Assembly: GCA_964607315.1 (NCBI GenBank)
Contig: CAZSKA010000101.1
Span: 1 to 12,653, forward strand
DNA from: JAHDFB01 sp964607315
Lineage (GTDB): Bacteria; Bacteroidota; Bacteroidia; Chitinophagales; Saprospiraceae
Length of the DNA: 12,653 nucleotides
Reading direction: 5' to 3'
The translations under genes and the position numbers were made by a program. Below are positions 1 to 7,770 of this stretch, piece by piece (positions within the stretch are counted from its first letter, which is position 1; every line of letters begins with the position of its first letter). Under the pieces are notes generated by a model. The model did not search any database, was not told the origin of the DNA, and saw only the letters and a list, made by a program, of their open reading frames with translations.

Positions 1-1
1 A

Positions 2-520
2 ATGAGTAGAGTTTTATTGAATAATATAATTCGTTTTATTGTTATTTTGCTATTACAGGTTTTAGTATTAAAAGGAGTTAATATTAATATACCAAAATTC
101 AATTATTTTCATTTGATTCTATTTCCCATTGCAATCATGCTTTTGCCAATAAGCACACCAAAACCGTATGTTTTATTGATTGCATTTTTTACAGGAATGT
201 TTGTAGATATTTTCTATGATTCATTGGGCGTACATGCATTTGCATGTGTATTGATGGCATATTGTAGACCATTAGTTTTGCGATTATTAGAACCAAGGGG
301 AGGATATACATGGGACGTTCCAGGGATGGGTAATGCAGAAATAAGGTGGTTTTTGGTATATACTTCCATAATGTTATTTATTTATCTATTAACATATTTC
401 ACAATGGAAGCTTTTTCTTATGTGTATATAGTGAGAATCGCACTTAGTACTATTTTTAGTTTTCTACTGTCTATTTTATTTATTTTTGTTTATCAAATAA
501 TCTTTAGGACCAAGGAATGA
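2..520 (+). CDS. mreD: Rod shape-determining protein MreD
   Basis: Small integral membrane protein of the elongasome, thought to link the cytoplasmic MreB filament and periplasmic MreC to the lateral-wall peptidoglycan machinery. The 172 residues are mostly hydrophobic, with about five membrane segments (roughly 9-24, 35-50, 56-72, 115-135 and 141-167). A conserved-looking stretch has F63-T-G-M-F-V-D69, G76-x-H78 and R89-P90, as in Bacteroidota MreD. Length is normal for the family. The ATG at base 2 fits a full-length protein, and the ATGA there could be another stop/start overlap with an upstream mreC, but the preceding base is all that is visible. It overlaps the PBP2 gene by 4 nt (ATGA at 517-520), so translational coupling is likely. 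MreD is poorly conserved, so the call rests on topology, motifs and the adjacent mrdA. Confidence 0.88.
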   Translation: MSRVLLNNIIRFIVILLLQVLVLKGVNINIPKFNYFHLILFPIAIMLLPISTPKPYVLLIAFFTGMFVDIFYDSLGVHAFACVLMAYCRPLVLRLLEPRGGYTWDVPGMGNAEIRWFLVYTSIMLFIYLLTYFTMEAFSYVYIVRIALSTIFSFLLSILFIFVYQIIFRTKE

Positions 521-2385
521 ATGAATTATATAATAATAGAAAGTTCCATTTTGTAGGCTTACTTATCATTTCATTAGTCATCCTTGTCTATAAAGCAGCA
601 TCTATACAACTATTTGATGACACATATGAAACGGCAGCAGCGAATACAACGATTACGGAAAATGTATTGCACCCTCCAAGAGGGTTAATTTTTGATAGAG
701 CGGGAAAACTTTTGGTTGTAAACAAACCAGCATACGATATAAAGGTAATTTATAATCAGCTTGATTCGCAAATGGATACTTTGTTGTTATGTCAGTTGTT
801 GAATATTGATAGATCAAGCTTTGAGGCCCACCTCAAAAAAAATTGGAATAGTCCAAGGTATAGCAAATCGGTTCCCTTTACTTTTCTGTCAAATTTGAGC
901 CCAGAGCAATATGCTTCATTTAATGAGCATTTATTTGAATTCCCAGGCTTTTATTCTGAATTGAGAAATGTGCGCGCATATCCACATAGAAATGCTGCTC
1001 ATGTACTAGGATATATAAGTGAAGTTGATAGATCAAAAGTAGAAGAAGAAGAAAGTAATTATGTTCCGGGTGATTATATAGGAGTAAGCGGGATAGAAAG
1101 GACTTATGAAGAACAATTAAGAGGAGAGAAGGGGGTAGAGTATTTATTAAAAAACAATATTGGTAAAAAAGTCGGTAAGTTTAATAGTGGAAATTTTAAT
1201 GTTAATCCTACACCAGGATTAGATTTAGTATCTTCTCTTGATTTAGAGTTACAAAAATATGGCGAAGAACTATTTGCTAATAAGTTAGGAAGTGTGGTTG
1301 CTATAGAACCATCAACAGGAGAAATTCTTTGTATGATAAGTGCTAAATCTTATGACCCTAATTTATTAAGTATTAATAAAGATAGAGGGAAAGCTTATAA
1401 CTCTTTACAGAATGACACACTGAATAAACCATTCATGAACAGAAGTGTGATGGCAAGATATCCTCCAGGATCTATTATAAAACCAGTGCTTTCTCTAATT
1501 GCTATGCAAGAGGGAGTTACCGAACCGAATAGAACAATATATTGTAATGGGGAATATGCAGTAAATAGTAAAGGTTTTTCTCAAGGTTGTCATTTTCATC
1601 CGACACCATATAATATAGAAACAGCTATTCAGCATTCGTGCAATTCATATTTTTATCAATTAATTAGAGAGTTAATAGAAATAAATGGATATAGCAATCC
1701 AGATGATGGACTTAGATTATATAACGATTATTTGCGGGCATTCGGATTAGGAGATGCTTTAAGTGCAGATGTATTAAATGAAAATAAAGGCAATTTACCT
1801 TCTCCTGAATATTATGATAAACTCTATAATGATGTAATAACAGGGTGGAAATCGACATATATTTTAAGTCTAGGAATAGGACAAGGTGAAATGCAGTTAA
1901 CCACCTTGCAGATGGCAAATTTAGCAGCAGCAATTGCGAATAGGGGATATTATATTACACCTCATTTGGTAAAAGGCTTTAGATCAGGTTCAAAAGATGA
2001 TCTTCCAGAGATAATTCTTAAAAAAAGAAATATTCCTATAGAAAAAGAATATTATGAACCGGTTATAAATGGAATGGAAAAAGTGGTAACAATGGGTACT
2101 GGACGAAATGCTTCTATTCCAGGTATAAAAGTTTGCGGTAAAACAGGGACTTCCCAAAATCCACATGGTAAAGATCACTCTGTATTTTTCGCTTTCGCTC
2201 CAAAAGATAATCCTAAAATTGCTATAGCAGTATTCGTAGAAAATGCAGGATGGGGTAGTGATTATGCAGCACCAATTGCAGGCTTGATGATGGAAAAATA
2301 CCTAAATAGAGAAGTGGCAGAGAATAGAAAGGCCATAGAAGAAAGAATGTTTTCTTTATCAACATTAATAAACTCAGTACCTTAA
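517..2385 (+). CDS. mrdA: Penicillin-binding protein 2, elongation transpeptidase
   Basis: Class B monofunctional transpeptidase that cross-links peptidoglycan during cell elongation, working with RodA and MreCD. It is anchored by one N-terminal membrane helix (about residues 10-33) with the catalytic part in the periplasm. The pedestal/dimerisation domain starts with the PPRG-IFDR-G motif (about 53-62). All three active-site motifs are intact: S319-I-I-K322 (acyl-enzyme serine), S374-C-N376 and K542-T-G-T545. The 622 residues are normal for PBP2. The start is set by the ATGA overlap with mreD. The stop abuts the folA ATG with no gap, so the genes are probably co-transcribed. In many Bacteroidota rodA comes next, but not here. 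The mreD neighbour argues for PBP2 rather than the division enzyme FtsI. Confidence 0.96.
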   Translation: MNELYNNRKFHFVGLLIISLVILVYKAASIQLFDDTYETAAANTTITENVLHPPRGLIFDRAGKLLVVNKPAYDIKVIYNQLDSQMDTLLLCQLLNIDRSSFEAHLKKNWNSPRYSKSVPFTFLSNLSPEQYASFNEHLFEFPGFYSELRNVRAYPHRNAAHVLGYISEVDRSKVEEEESNYVPGDYIGVSGIERTYEEQLRGEKGVEYLLKNNIGKKVGKFNSGNFNVNPTPGLDLVSSLDLELQKYGEELFANKLGSVVAIEPSTGEILCMISAKSYDPNLLSINKDRGKAYNSLQNDTLNKPFMNRSVMARYPPGSIIKPVLSLIAMQEGVTEPNRTIYCNGEYAVNSKGFSQGCHFHPTPYNIETAIQHSCNSYFYQLIRELIEINGYSNPDDGLRLYNDYLRAFGLGDALSADVLNENKGNLPSPEYYDKLYNDVITGWKSTYILSLGIGQGEMQLTTLQMANLAAAIANRGYYITPHLVKGFRSGSKDDLPEIILKKRNIPIEKEYYEPVINGMEKVVTMGTGRNASIPGIKVCGKTGTSQNPHGKDHSVFFAFAPKDNPKIAIAVFVENAGWGSDYAAPIAGLMMEKYLNREVAENRKAIEERMFSLSTLINSVP

Positions 2386-2886
2386 ATGAAAATATCAAGT
2401 ATTGTTGCCGTTGCAGAAAATGGTGTTATAGGAAAAGATAATGATTTGCCTTGGAGATTGTCAGATGATCTAAAGTTTTTTAAAAAAACAACATCAGGAC
2501 ATCATATAATAATGGGAAGGAAAAATTTTCAATCAATAGGCTTTCCACTTCCTAAAAGAACAAACATTATTCTAACAAAAAACCCCTTTTTCATTGTAAG
2601 TAACTGCTTAATTGCTAATTCTATAGAAGAAGCATTAGACATAGCCCTTCAAAACGGTGAGGAAGAAGTCTTTATAATTGGTGGAGCAAAAATCTATGAG
2701 CAAACGATGGATATAATTGATACTTTATATTACACAGAAGTTCATGCAAAACCTGATGGTGATGTTTTCTTTCCAGAAATCAAATGGAATAAATGGGAAT
2801 TAGTAGATTCGGAGAGTTTTGAGGCTAATGAAAAAAACATGTATCCTTTTACCATAAAAACCTACAATAGAAAACGAGAGTTATGA
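2386..2886 (+). CDS. folA: Dihydrofolate reductase
   Basis: Cytosolic enzyme that reduces dihydrofolate to tetrahydrofolate with NADPH; it supplies one-carbon carriers for thymidylate, purine and methionine synthesis and is the trimethoprim target. The 166 residues are standard length. Visible family features are the N-terminal strand with A8-V-A-E-N-G-V-I-G16, the L21-P22-W23 loop, the acidic substrate-binding residue D28 (equivalent to E. coli D27), the NADPH-site motif G44-R45-K-N47-F-x-S50-I51, and the G99-G100-A second nucleotide motif. The position corresponding to E. coli T46 is Asn here. The gene follows mrdA with no intergenic base and overlaps the next ORF by 4 nt, so expression probably depends on the mre operon or an internal promoter. 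thyA, a common partner, is not in the window. Confidence 0.96.
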   Translation: MKISSIVAVAENGVIGKDNDLPWRLSDDLKFFKKTTSGHHIIMGRKNFQSIGFPLPKRTNIILTKNPFFIVSNCLIANSIEEALDIALQNGEEEVFIIGGAKIYEQTMDIIDTLYYTEVHAKPDGDVFFPEIKWNKWELVDSESFEANEKNMYPFTIKTYNRKREL

Positions 2887-3914
2887 TTATAGCAAGAAAT
2901 GTAAGTGTTATAAATCTATTTAAATGGACTGGTCATCATTTTGCATGGTTAATTTTGTTTATGGGAAGCGTTTCGCTTCTTTATTATTTCCAAATTATTA
3001 CATTTAATTTACCATGGGTTCCTGTTTCTGTTGTCGGTACAGCAGTTGCTTTTTATGTTGGATTTAAAAATAATCAAGCCTATGACAGAATGTGGGAAGC
3101 TAGAAAAATATGGGGAGGTATAATTAATGATAGTAGATCTTGGGGAATGATGGTGGATGGATATATTTCTAATCTATTTGCATCAAATAAAAAATCAGAT
3201 GATGACATAAAATCAATAAAAAAGAGACTTATTTATAGACACATTGCATGGTTATACGCACATAGAAGTCAATTATTGGTATCTACACCTTGGGAACACG
3301 CAAGTCAAAGTGGAATTATGGGAAGAACAGCGAAGTTTTATCAGTCAAAATTTGGTCTTGGATTAATAGATGATGAAATGAAGACTAATTTGAAAGATTA
3401 TTTACCAGAATCGGAATACGACAGGTTGGTGGCTTATTCTAATACAGCTACACAGATAATAAATGAACAATCTAGAGAATTACAAGAATTAAGAGAAAAT
3501 GAGATAATCGATGACTTTCGTCATATGGAAATGGTTAATTTATTAAAGAGTTTCTATACTCTTCAAGGTAAGAATGAACGAATAAAGAAATTTCCACTTC
3601 CACGTCAATATGCAAACATCAGCAGATATTTTGTTGGAATATTTATTTTCTTTTTACCATTTTCTATAATTCCTCAATTGGCAGAACAAGCAACTATTGG
3701 TATTTGGTTAGCTATTCCTGTAACTGTAATTATTGGTTGGATTTACATAGTTATGGAAATTGTAGGTGATTATAGTGAAAATCCTTTTCAAGGAATGGCA
3801 AATGATATTCCTATGATGTCCTTATGTAGAACAATAGAAATTGACTTACGTCAAATGTTAAATGAAACAGAGATTCCTGCGCCTATAAAAGCAAAGGGAA
3901 ATATTTTGATGTAG
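2883..3914 (+). CDS. Bestrophin-family anion channel protein
   Basis: Predicted inner-membrane protein of the bestrophin/UPF0187 family. Eukaryotic bestrophins are calcium-activated chloride channels and characterised bacterial homologues form pentameric ion channels; selectivity cannot be read from the sequence. The family signature is clear: F61-K-N-N-Q-A-Y-D-R-M-W-E-A-R74 after two N-terminal membrane helices (about 19-40 and 43-61), two later helices (about 249-264 and 274-292), and the C-terminal E299-N-P-F...N307-D-I-P...IE-DL segment. A soluble helical region lies between the helix pairs. The 343 residues are in the usual range. The start codon overlaps the folA stop (ATGA, 2883-2886), making this the last gene of the run; an inverted strand follows. 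No functional link to folate or wall synthesis is evident, so co-transcription may be incidental. Confidence 0.92.
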   Translation: MIIARNVSVINLFKWTGHHFAWLILFMGSVSLLYYFQIITFNLPWVPVSVVGTAVAFYVGFKNNQAYDRMWEARKIWGGIINDSRSWGMMVDGYISNLFASNKKSDDDIKSIKKRLIYRHIAWLYAHRSQLLVSTPWEHASQSGIMGRTAKFYQSKFGLGLIDDEMKTNLKDYLPESEYDRLVAYSNTATQIINEQSRELQELRENEIIDDFRHMEMVNLLKSFYTLQGKNERIKKFPLPRQYANISRYFVGIFIFFLPFSIIPQLAEQATIGIWLAIPVTVIIGWIYIVMEIVGDYSENPFQGMANDIPMMSLCRTIEIDLRQMLNETEIPAPIKAKGNILM

Positions 3915-3929
3915 AACATCGGCGTTTTG

Positions 3930-3948
3930 ACCTTCTTTTGAAAAAGGT
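3930..3948. terminator. Weak hairpin between convergent genes
   Basis: ACCTT (3930-3934) pairs with AAGGT (3944-3948), extended inward by two A-T pairs after one mismatch. It lies in the 83-nt gap between the convergent bestrophin and FG-GAP genes, where a two-way terminator would be expected. No proper U-run follows on either strand, so it is only a candidate. Confidence 0.25.
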
Positions 3949-3997
3949 ATTATAATTACTAAAATGAGATAGTGGTTAATGGGTAAGTCTAAATATT

Positions 3998-5743
3998 TTA
4001 CTCTTTTATAACTTGCTTTACTATTCCATTACTAAATTGAAGTACATATACTCCGGCTCTTAAATTCGACATATCAAATGATTTTTCACCGCTTATTTGA
4101 AGACAGTTAATTTTCTGTCCTAAAGTATTATAAATGTCTACATCAACGTCATAAGTTGTACTAATAAATAATTCTTCTGACACGGGGTTAGGAAATAGCA
4201 TGATACTAGAATTTCTATCACTCATATCAACTATCACAACATTAGAAAAGTCAAATTTTCCATCAAAGTCAACTTGTTTTAGGCGATAGTAGTTGGGACC
4301 GGATAGGACGTCGCGGTCAATAAAATCATATGATTTTTTAGAAATCGTTGTGTGATGACCCGAAATAAAAGTTAGGTTTTTCCAGTCGTTTCCATCTGCA
4401 GATTTTTGAACGTAGAAGCCTTCATTGTTAAGTTCAGATGCTGTTTCCCATTCAAGATGAATATTGTCATTGATAGGTCGAGCGGTGAAAGTTAATAATT
4501 CTACAGGCAGTGAAGAATTCATTGCAAAAATTCTGGTTATACCAGAATTAAATTCATTACTCCCATCATTAAGAGGAGCTCCAATAGCTAATCGATTCCC
4601 ATTATCTGATAAAGAAACACTAAATCCTAACTCATCATTAATAGCCTCTCCGTCAATATCGTTATCTACTTGTGTCCATACCCCATTAAGATCTTCATAC
4701 ACTCTTGCATGACCAGTAGATGTTAGATTGCCATCATTATATGGTGCTCCTATGGCGACTCTATTACCAGCATTTGACATACTTATACTCCATCCAGATT
4801 GATCTTCAGCCGCTTCTCCATTAATATCTTGCCCTATTTGTGACCATACTCCATTAATATATTCATATACTTTGACTTGACCAGCAAGATTCCCAATTGC
4901 ATCATTAAAAGGAGTTCCAATAGCAACTCGATCACCTAGACTAGATAATGAAACACTAAATCCAAATAAATCAAACTGGGCGTCTCCATCAATATCTTGC
5001 CCTATTTGTGTCCATACTCCATTTATGTTTTCATAAATTCTTACATGTCCTGCATTTAATGCAGAACCATCATTGGTTGGCCCTCCAATAGCGACTCGAT
5101 CACCTTGTTCCGATAAATAAACTGCTCTGCCAAAAGAATCACCTGGGGCTTCCCCTTCAATATCTTGCCCGACTTGTGTCCATACGCCATTAATATCTTC
5201 ATACACTTTGACATGACCTGCCTCTGGCCCGTTTCCATCATTAAAAGGAGCTCCAATAGCTAGGATATCACCAGGACCAGATAATGAAATACTCCATCCA
5301 AATCTATCAAACGCAGCATCTCCATCAATATCTTGCCCGACTTGTGACCAGATACCATTAATATTTTCATACACTCTTACATGTCCGGCATTTATCCCAT
5401 TTTCATCATTATTTACCGAACTAATAGCAACTCTATGACCTAGATTGGATAAAGAAACACAGAACCCAGACTGGTCACACTGGACTTCTCCATCAATATC
5501 TTGCCCTATTTGAGTCCAAACTCCTCCGCTTTCTTGATATACTCTTACATGCCCAGAATTCTGGCCATTTTCATCATTATTTATGGCACCAATGGCAACT
5601 ATAGTGCCATCACTTGATATAGATACACTATAACCAGACTCATCTACAGCGTTCTCCCCATTAATATCACTTCCAATTTGAGTTTGTGCGAACATGTTAC
5701 AAGAAAAGAATAGCATTGTTAAAAGTATAGTTATTTTGCTCAT
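3998..5743 (-). CDS. Secreted FG-GAP beta-propeller protein with T9SS sorting domain
   Basis: Predicted surface-bound or secreted protein. Residues 1-19 form a signal peptide with likely cleavage at A19|Q20. Residues 22 to about 410 are seven tandem 56-residue units with consensus features D-x-FG, S-x-S-L-S, A-I-G-A-P, ND and GH-V-V-Y, i.e. integrin-alpha-like FG-GAP repeats predicted to fold as a seven-bladed propeller. Residues 411 to about 505 are the FN3-like 'LPVELL...W-T-A-S-E-N-N...G-YYRL-Q-D-DGK' domain. Residues 515-581 are a type A T9SS sorting domain starting with FPNP and ending GVYVLQF...V-KQ-IKE. I chose ATG at 5743 (581 aa) because it begins directly with a canonical signal peptide; a TTG at 5770 would prepend nine polar residues. 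Export would be Sec followed by T9SS across the outer membrane. The ligand is unknown; adhesion or carbohydrate binding is only a guess from the fold. Confidence 0.9.
   Translation of the reverse strand: MSKITILLTMLFFSCNMFAQTQIGSDINGENAVDESGYSVSISSDGTIVAIGAINNDENGQNSGHVRVYQESGGVWTQIGQDIDGEVQCDQSGFCVSLSNLGHRVAISSVNNDENGINAGHVRVYENINGIWSQVGQDIDGDAAFDRFGWSISLSGPGDILAIGAPFNDGNGPEAGHVKVYEDINGVWTQVGQDIEGEAPGDSFGRAVYLSEQGDRVAIGGPTNDGSALNAGHVRIYENINGVWTQIGQDIDGDAQFDLFGFSVSLSSLGDRVAIGTPFNDAIGNLAGQVKVYEYINGVWSQIGQDINGEAAEDQSGWSISMSNAGNRVAIGAPYNDGNLTSTGHARVYEDLNGVWTQVDNDIDGEAINDELGFSVSLSDNGNRLAIGAPLNDGSNEFNSGITRIFAMNSSLPVELLTFTARPINDNIHLEWETASELNNEGFYVQKSADGNDWKNLTFISGHHTTISKKSYDFIDRDVLSGPNYYRLKQVDFDGKFDFSNVVIVDMSDRNSSIMLFPNPVSEELFISTTYDVDVDIYNTLGQKINCLQISGEKSFDMSNLRAGVYVLQFSNGIVKQVIKE
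4514..5680 (-). repeat. Seven tandem 168-bp coding repeats (FG-GAP blades)
   Basis: The seven blades lie in perfect 168-nt register, residues 22-77, 78-133, 134-189, 190-245, 246-301, 302-357 and 358 to about 410 of the host protein. Six units end in W-[ST]; the seventh lacks it. Similarity holds at DNA level: one identical 20-nt block recurs at 4983-5002, 5319-5338 and 5487-5506, offset by 336 and 168 nt. This indicates tandem duplication, possibly with ongoing gene conversion. Confidence 0.93.
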
Positions 5744-6102
5744 TTTATTAGCTGTTTTTTGCGTTAACAAAATAACAGAATGAACAAGCGAAAAACTATA
5801 TAACTTTTGTTATACACGACGTGCTTATTAGTACTAAAAAAGAATTATTGTTAGCTAATAGAGCGTTGCATCTATTTGAAAATCACGTTTTGTATTACCA
5901 ATTTAAGCTTAGAATGAGGTAATAGATTTGAAAAGTGAAAAGTCATTCTACAAGGCAGAAATTTATTGCATAACCTTAGTTGCGGAATCAAATTCCAACG
6001 AAGTAGAATGGGATTTCAATCCAAATATATACCTTATTTTAGCCTTAATTTGGTATAAAACAGTAATGGACATCAAAGGAAAAACACCGATACCATTATA
6101 AC
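5744..6102. other. Non-coding gap upstream of the FG-GAP gene
   Basis: About 360 nt with no convincing gene. It must contain the FG-GAP promoter, but no element pair is clean. TATATTTG on the - strand (6022-6029) fits the TAnnTTTG -7 consensus, yet has no TTTG at the right distance and would give a leader of about 275 nt. TTATTTTG (5768-5775, - strand) is one base off and closer to the start. Short palindromes occur at 5799-5814, 5828-5837, 5984-5996 and 6011-6022. An open + strand frame without a usable start codon spans 5913-6101. Confidence 0.5.
5799..5814. promoter_or_regulatory. Palindrome upstream of FG-GAP gene, possible operator
   Basis: TATAAC-TTTT-GTTATA is a perfect 6-bp inverted repeat centred about 63 nt upstream of the FG-GAP ATG. 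The spacing would suit a regulator site near the promoter. AT-rich sequence throws up such palindromes by chance, and no regulator is identified. Confidence 0.25.
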
Positions 6103-6137
6103 AAAAAAAAGAGCCTCAGAAATTTATTCTAAGGCTC
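6103..6137 (-). terminator. Rho-independent terminator of the TPR gene
   Basis: Read on the - strand, GAGCCT (6137-6132) pairs with AGGCTC (6116-6111). One A-C mismatch and an inner TTCT/AGAA-type pairing (6118-6121 with 6127-6130) extend the stem around a 5-nt loop. The stem is followed at once by eight T residues (6110-6103). It begins 35 nt past the TPR stop codon. The T-run is only on the - strand side, so the terminator is directional. Confidence 0.88.
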
Positions 6138-6171
6138 TTCGAGCATTGCTCATTATATTGACATAAGTAAT

Positions 6172-7572
6172 TTAATATCTTAATCGAACGGATTCTCCAA
6201 TCCAACATCCTACTTTTAAAGTCTGTCCTGCTTGAAAACCTCTCATGAAACCTTCATCTTGAGTTGGCTTAGATTTTGAATAAATACCGATCTTTTTATT
6301 TGCTTCTTCTTCTACTGAAGGATCAACATTCTTTGCTTTCGAATATTTATCAATCGCAGCTAATACTGCTAATCTTTGATTCCATGCATCACCACAATTT
6401 CTAGAAGACTTAGCATACATATCACCAATTAATAGATATGGTCTACCCCAATCAGGTTTTAAACTTGCCGCTTCAAGAGCAGCTTTTCTAGCGTCGCTAT
6501 ACTTGTCTAATTTTCTAAATAAAATAGAAGCCATACTAAAGTTGTAATTAGCTTTTCTCTCCACATCTTCCTCTTTTGCAATAGCTTCTTGATATTTAGC
6601 AACGGCTTCTTCAAATTTTCCTTCGTCGTAAAAAGCTTTTGCTTTTACAGAAGGGTTATTTGCTTCGAATTCTGCTTGTAATTCAGCATTTCTTTCAGAT
6701 GCATATTTTTTCCACTTTGCAGAAACCTCTTCATAAAACTCATTACCTGTATCTTCACAACCTTGTTTCTTTAATAATGCAAGAGTTACTTTTATTACTT
6801 CTGGATTATCAGGATCTGCATCATAATCAGGACGTAATTTATTTACAAAAAATTCACATCCGAAAATATCTCTTTCAATAGATTTGTATGCATTTATTAT
6901 AGCATCTTTTCCCTCTACAAACTTATCTTTATACTTACCATTTTCAGCAATTTTAGTATCTGCAGCAGCCATTAGTTTTTCATATATTTCAATAGCCAGA
7001 TCTTTATCTAAACTACCTTTCTCATATAACTTTACAGTAGAATAAGCCGTTGGCGAAAGAATTCTGTATTCTAATCTTGAACCAGCAGAATTTAAAGACT
7101 CTACAAGAACGGGATTACTTTCTTCAACAGGAGATTTAACAGTATAATACATATCAAAACCCTTTCTTCCTTTTAACTCACCTACTTTTTCTGCATAGCA
7201 TTCATCCGTCTTACACTTCTGGCTTATAGATTTGCTTTCATAACAACTTATAGCGGCATCATATATTTCAAGAAATTTCACACCAAGAGCAGCTTTCGCT
7301 TCCTTGTCTTTTTCGTTTTTAATCTTGTATTTGTAAATCTTTATTCCATCAGTATAATGCGTTCCTCTTTTTCCATCAGCTGCTGGTGCTGCTTCATAAA
7401 CTTTCATCCAATCTTTTTCAGCAGAATCATATTCTTTAGCTTTAACTGCATCTCTGTAAATTGTATGCAATTCCATTATTTCTGTCTGATTAGCTAGTCC
7501 ATTCCATGTTTCGCACTGCGCGTTCATTTGAATAGAAAAAGCAATTACAATAAGGCTTAATAATAATCTCAT
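6172..7572 (-). CDS. Exported TPR protein, conserved Bacteroidota envelope type
   Basis: Function unknown. The 466-residue product has a signal peptide (about 1-18, N-A|Q-C), so it is periplasmic or envelope-associated. Cys20 follows the signal but the preceding residues do not make a good lipobox, so lipidation is unlikely. The body is helical, charged and rich in Lys, Glu and Ala. Clear TPR-like units begin near 310 (A-x-A-F-Y-D-E-G-K-F-E-E-A), 341 (A-N-Y-N-F-S...K-Y-S-D-A-R-K-A-A-L...L-K-P) and 375 (W-G-R-P-Y-L-L-I-G-D-M-Y). The C-terminus (about 445-466) has a Gly/Cys/Trp-containing tail, G-C-W-I-G-E. Such TPR proteins often lie near coaX and an outer-membrane barrel gene in Bacteroidota, the order seen here, suggesting an envelope role. 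It has its own promoter and terminator. ATG 7572 directly precedes the signal peptide. Confidence 0.85.
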   Translation of the reverse strand: MRLLLSLIVIAFSIQMNAQCETWNGLANQTEIMELHTIYRDAVKAKEYDSAEKDWMKVYEAAPAADGKRGTHYTDGIKIYKYKIKNEKDKEAKAALGVKFLEIYDAAISCYESKSISQKCKTDECYAEKVGELKGRKGFDMYYTVKSPVEESNPVLVESLNSAGSRLEYRILSPTAYSTVKLYEKGSLDKDLAIEIYEKLMAAADTKIAENGKYKDKFVEGKDAIINAYKSIERDIFGCEFFVNKLRPDYDADPDNPEVIKVTLALLKKQGCEDTGNEFYEEVSAKWKKYASERNAELQAEFEANNPSVKAKAFYDEGKFEEAVAKYQEAIAKEEDVERKANYNFSMASILFRKLDKYSDARKAALEAASLKPDWGRPYLLIGDMYAKSSRNCGDAWNQRLAVLAAIDKYSKAKNVDPSVEEEANKKIGIYSKSKPTQDEGFMRGFQAGQTLKVGCWIGESVRLRY

Positions 7573-7619
7573 CTATCAATATTTTTATTTGTATTTTATT
7601 TATCTACTTTTTGAGGCTG

Positions 7620-7651
7620 CAAATGTATCATACGTTTTTATAGGACACAAA
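7620..7651 (-). promoter_or_regulatory. Bacteroidota-type promoter of the TPR gene
   Basis: On the - strand, TTTG (7651-7648) and TACATTTG (7627-7620) match the -33 TTTG and -7 TAnnTTTG elements used by the primary sigma factor of Bacteroidota, separated by 20 nt. The predicted transcript starts a few bases below 7620, giving a leader of about 40-45 nt before the ATG at 7572. The leader is A-rich with no Shine-Dalgarno. Confidence 0.75.
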
Positions 7652-7671
7652 ATAAATAGCCAATTATTTAC

Positions 7672-7710
7672 CTTTTTAACCGAATCAAATAATGATAAAT
7701 CGTTAAAAAG
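7672..7710. repeat. 9-bp inverted repeat upstream of the TPR promoter
   Basis: CTTTTTAAC (7672-7680) and GTTAAAAAG (7702-7710) are perfect complements around a 21-nt loop, between the barrel gene stop and the TPR promoter. It could be a weak terminator stem for the purH operon or a protein site. No T-run follows on the - strand. A second small stem, AGGAT-TTAT-ATCCT (7745-7758), is closer to the barrel stop and also lacks a strong T-run. Confidence 0.3.
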
Positions 7711-7770
7711 CAGTTAAAATTACATTCAATTGATTTTTAAAACAAGGATTTATATCCTAAACAGGGTATT

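Noticed and set aside
4464..4712. Open frame on the + strand within the FG-GAP gene
   Set aside because: It is antisense to conserved domain sequence and has no recognisable protein features.
4514..5680. Regular 168-nt repeats as a CRISPR array or intergenic satellite
   Set aside because: Repeats are in frame, code for FG-GAP blades and have no short identical repeat/spacer pattern.
5770..5770. TTG start for the FG-GAP gene, adding nine residues
   Set aside because: The extension is polar and precedes a complete signal peptide; ATG 5743 gives the expected N-terminus.
5923..5930. TAGATTTG on the + strand as a promoter
   Set aside because: No -33 element at suitable spacing and no + strand gene downstream.
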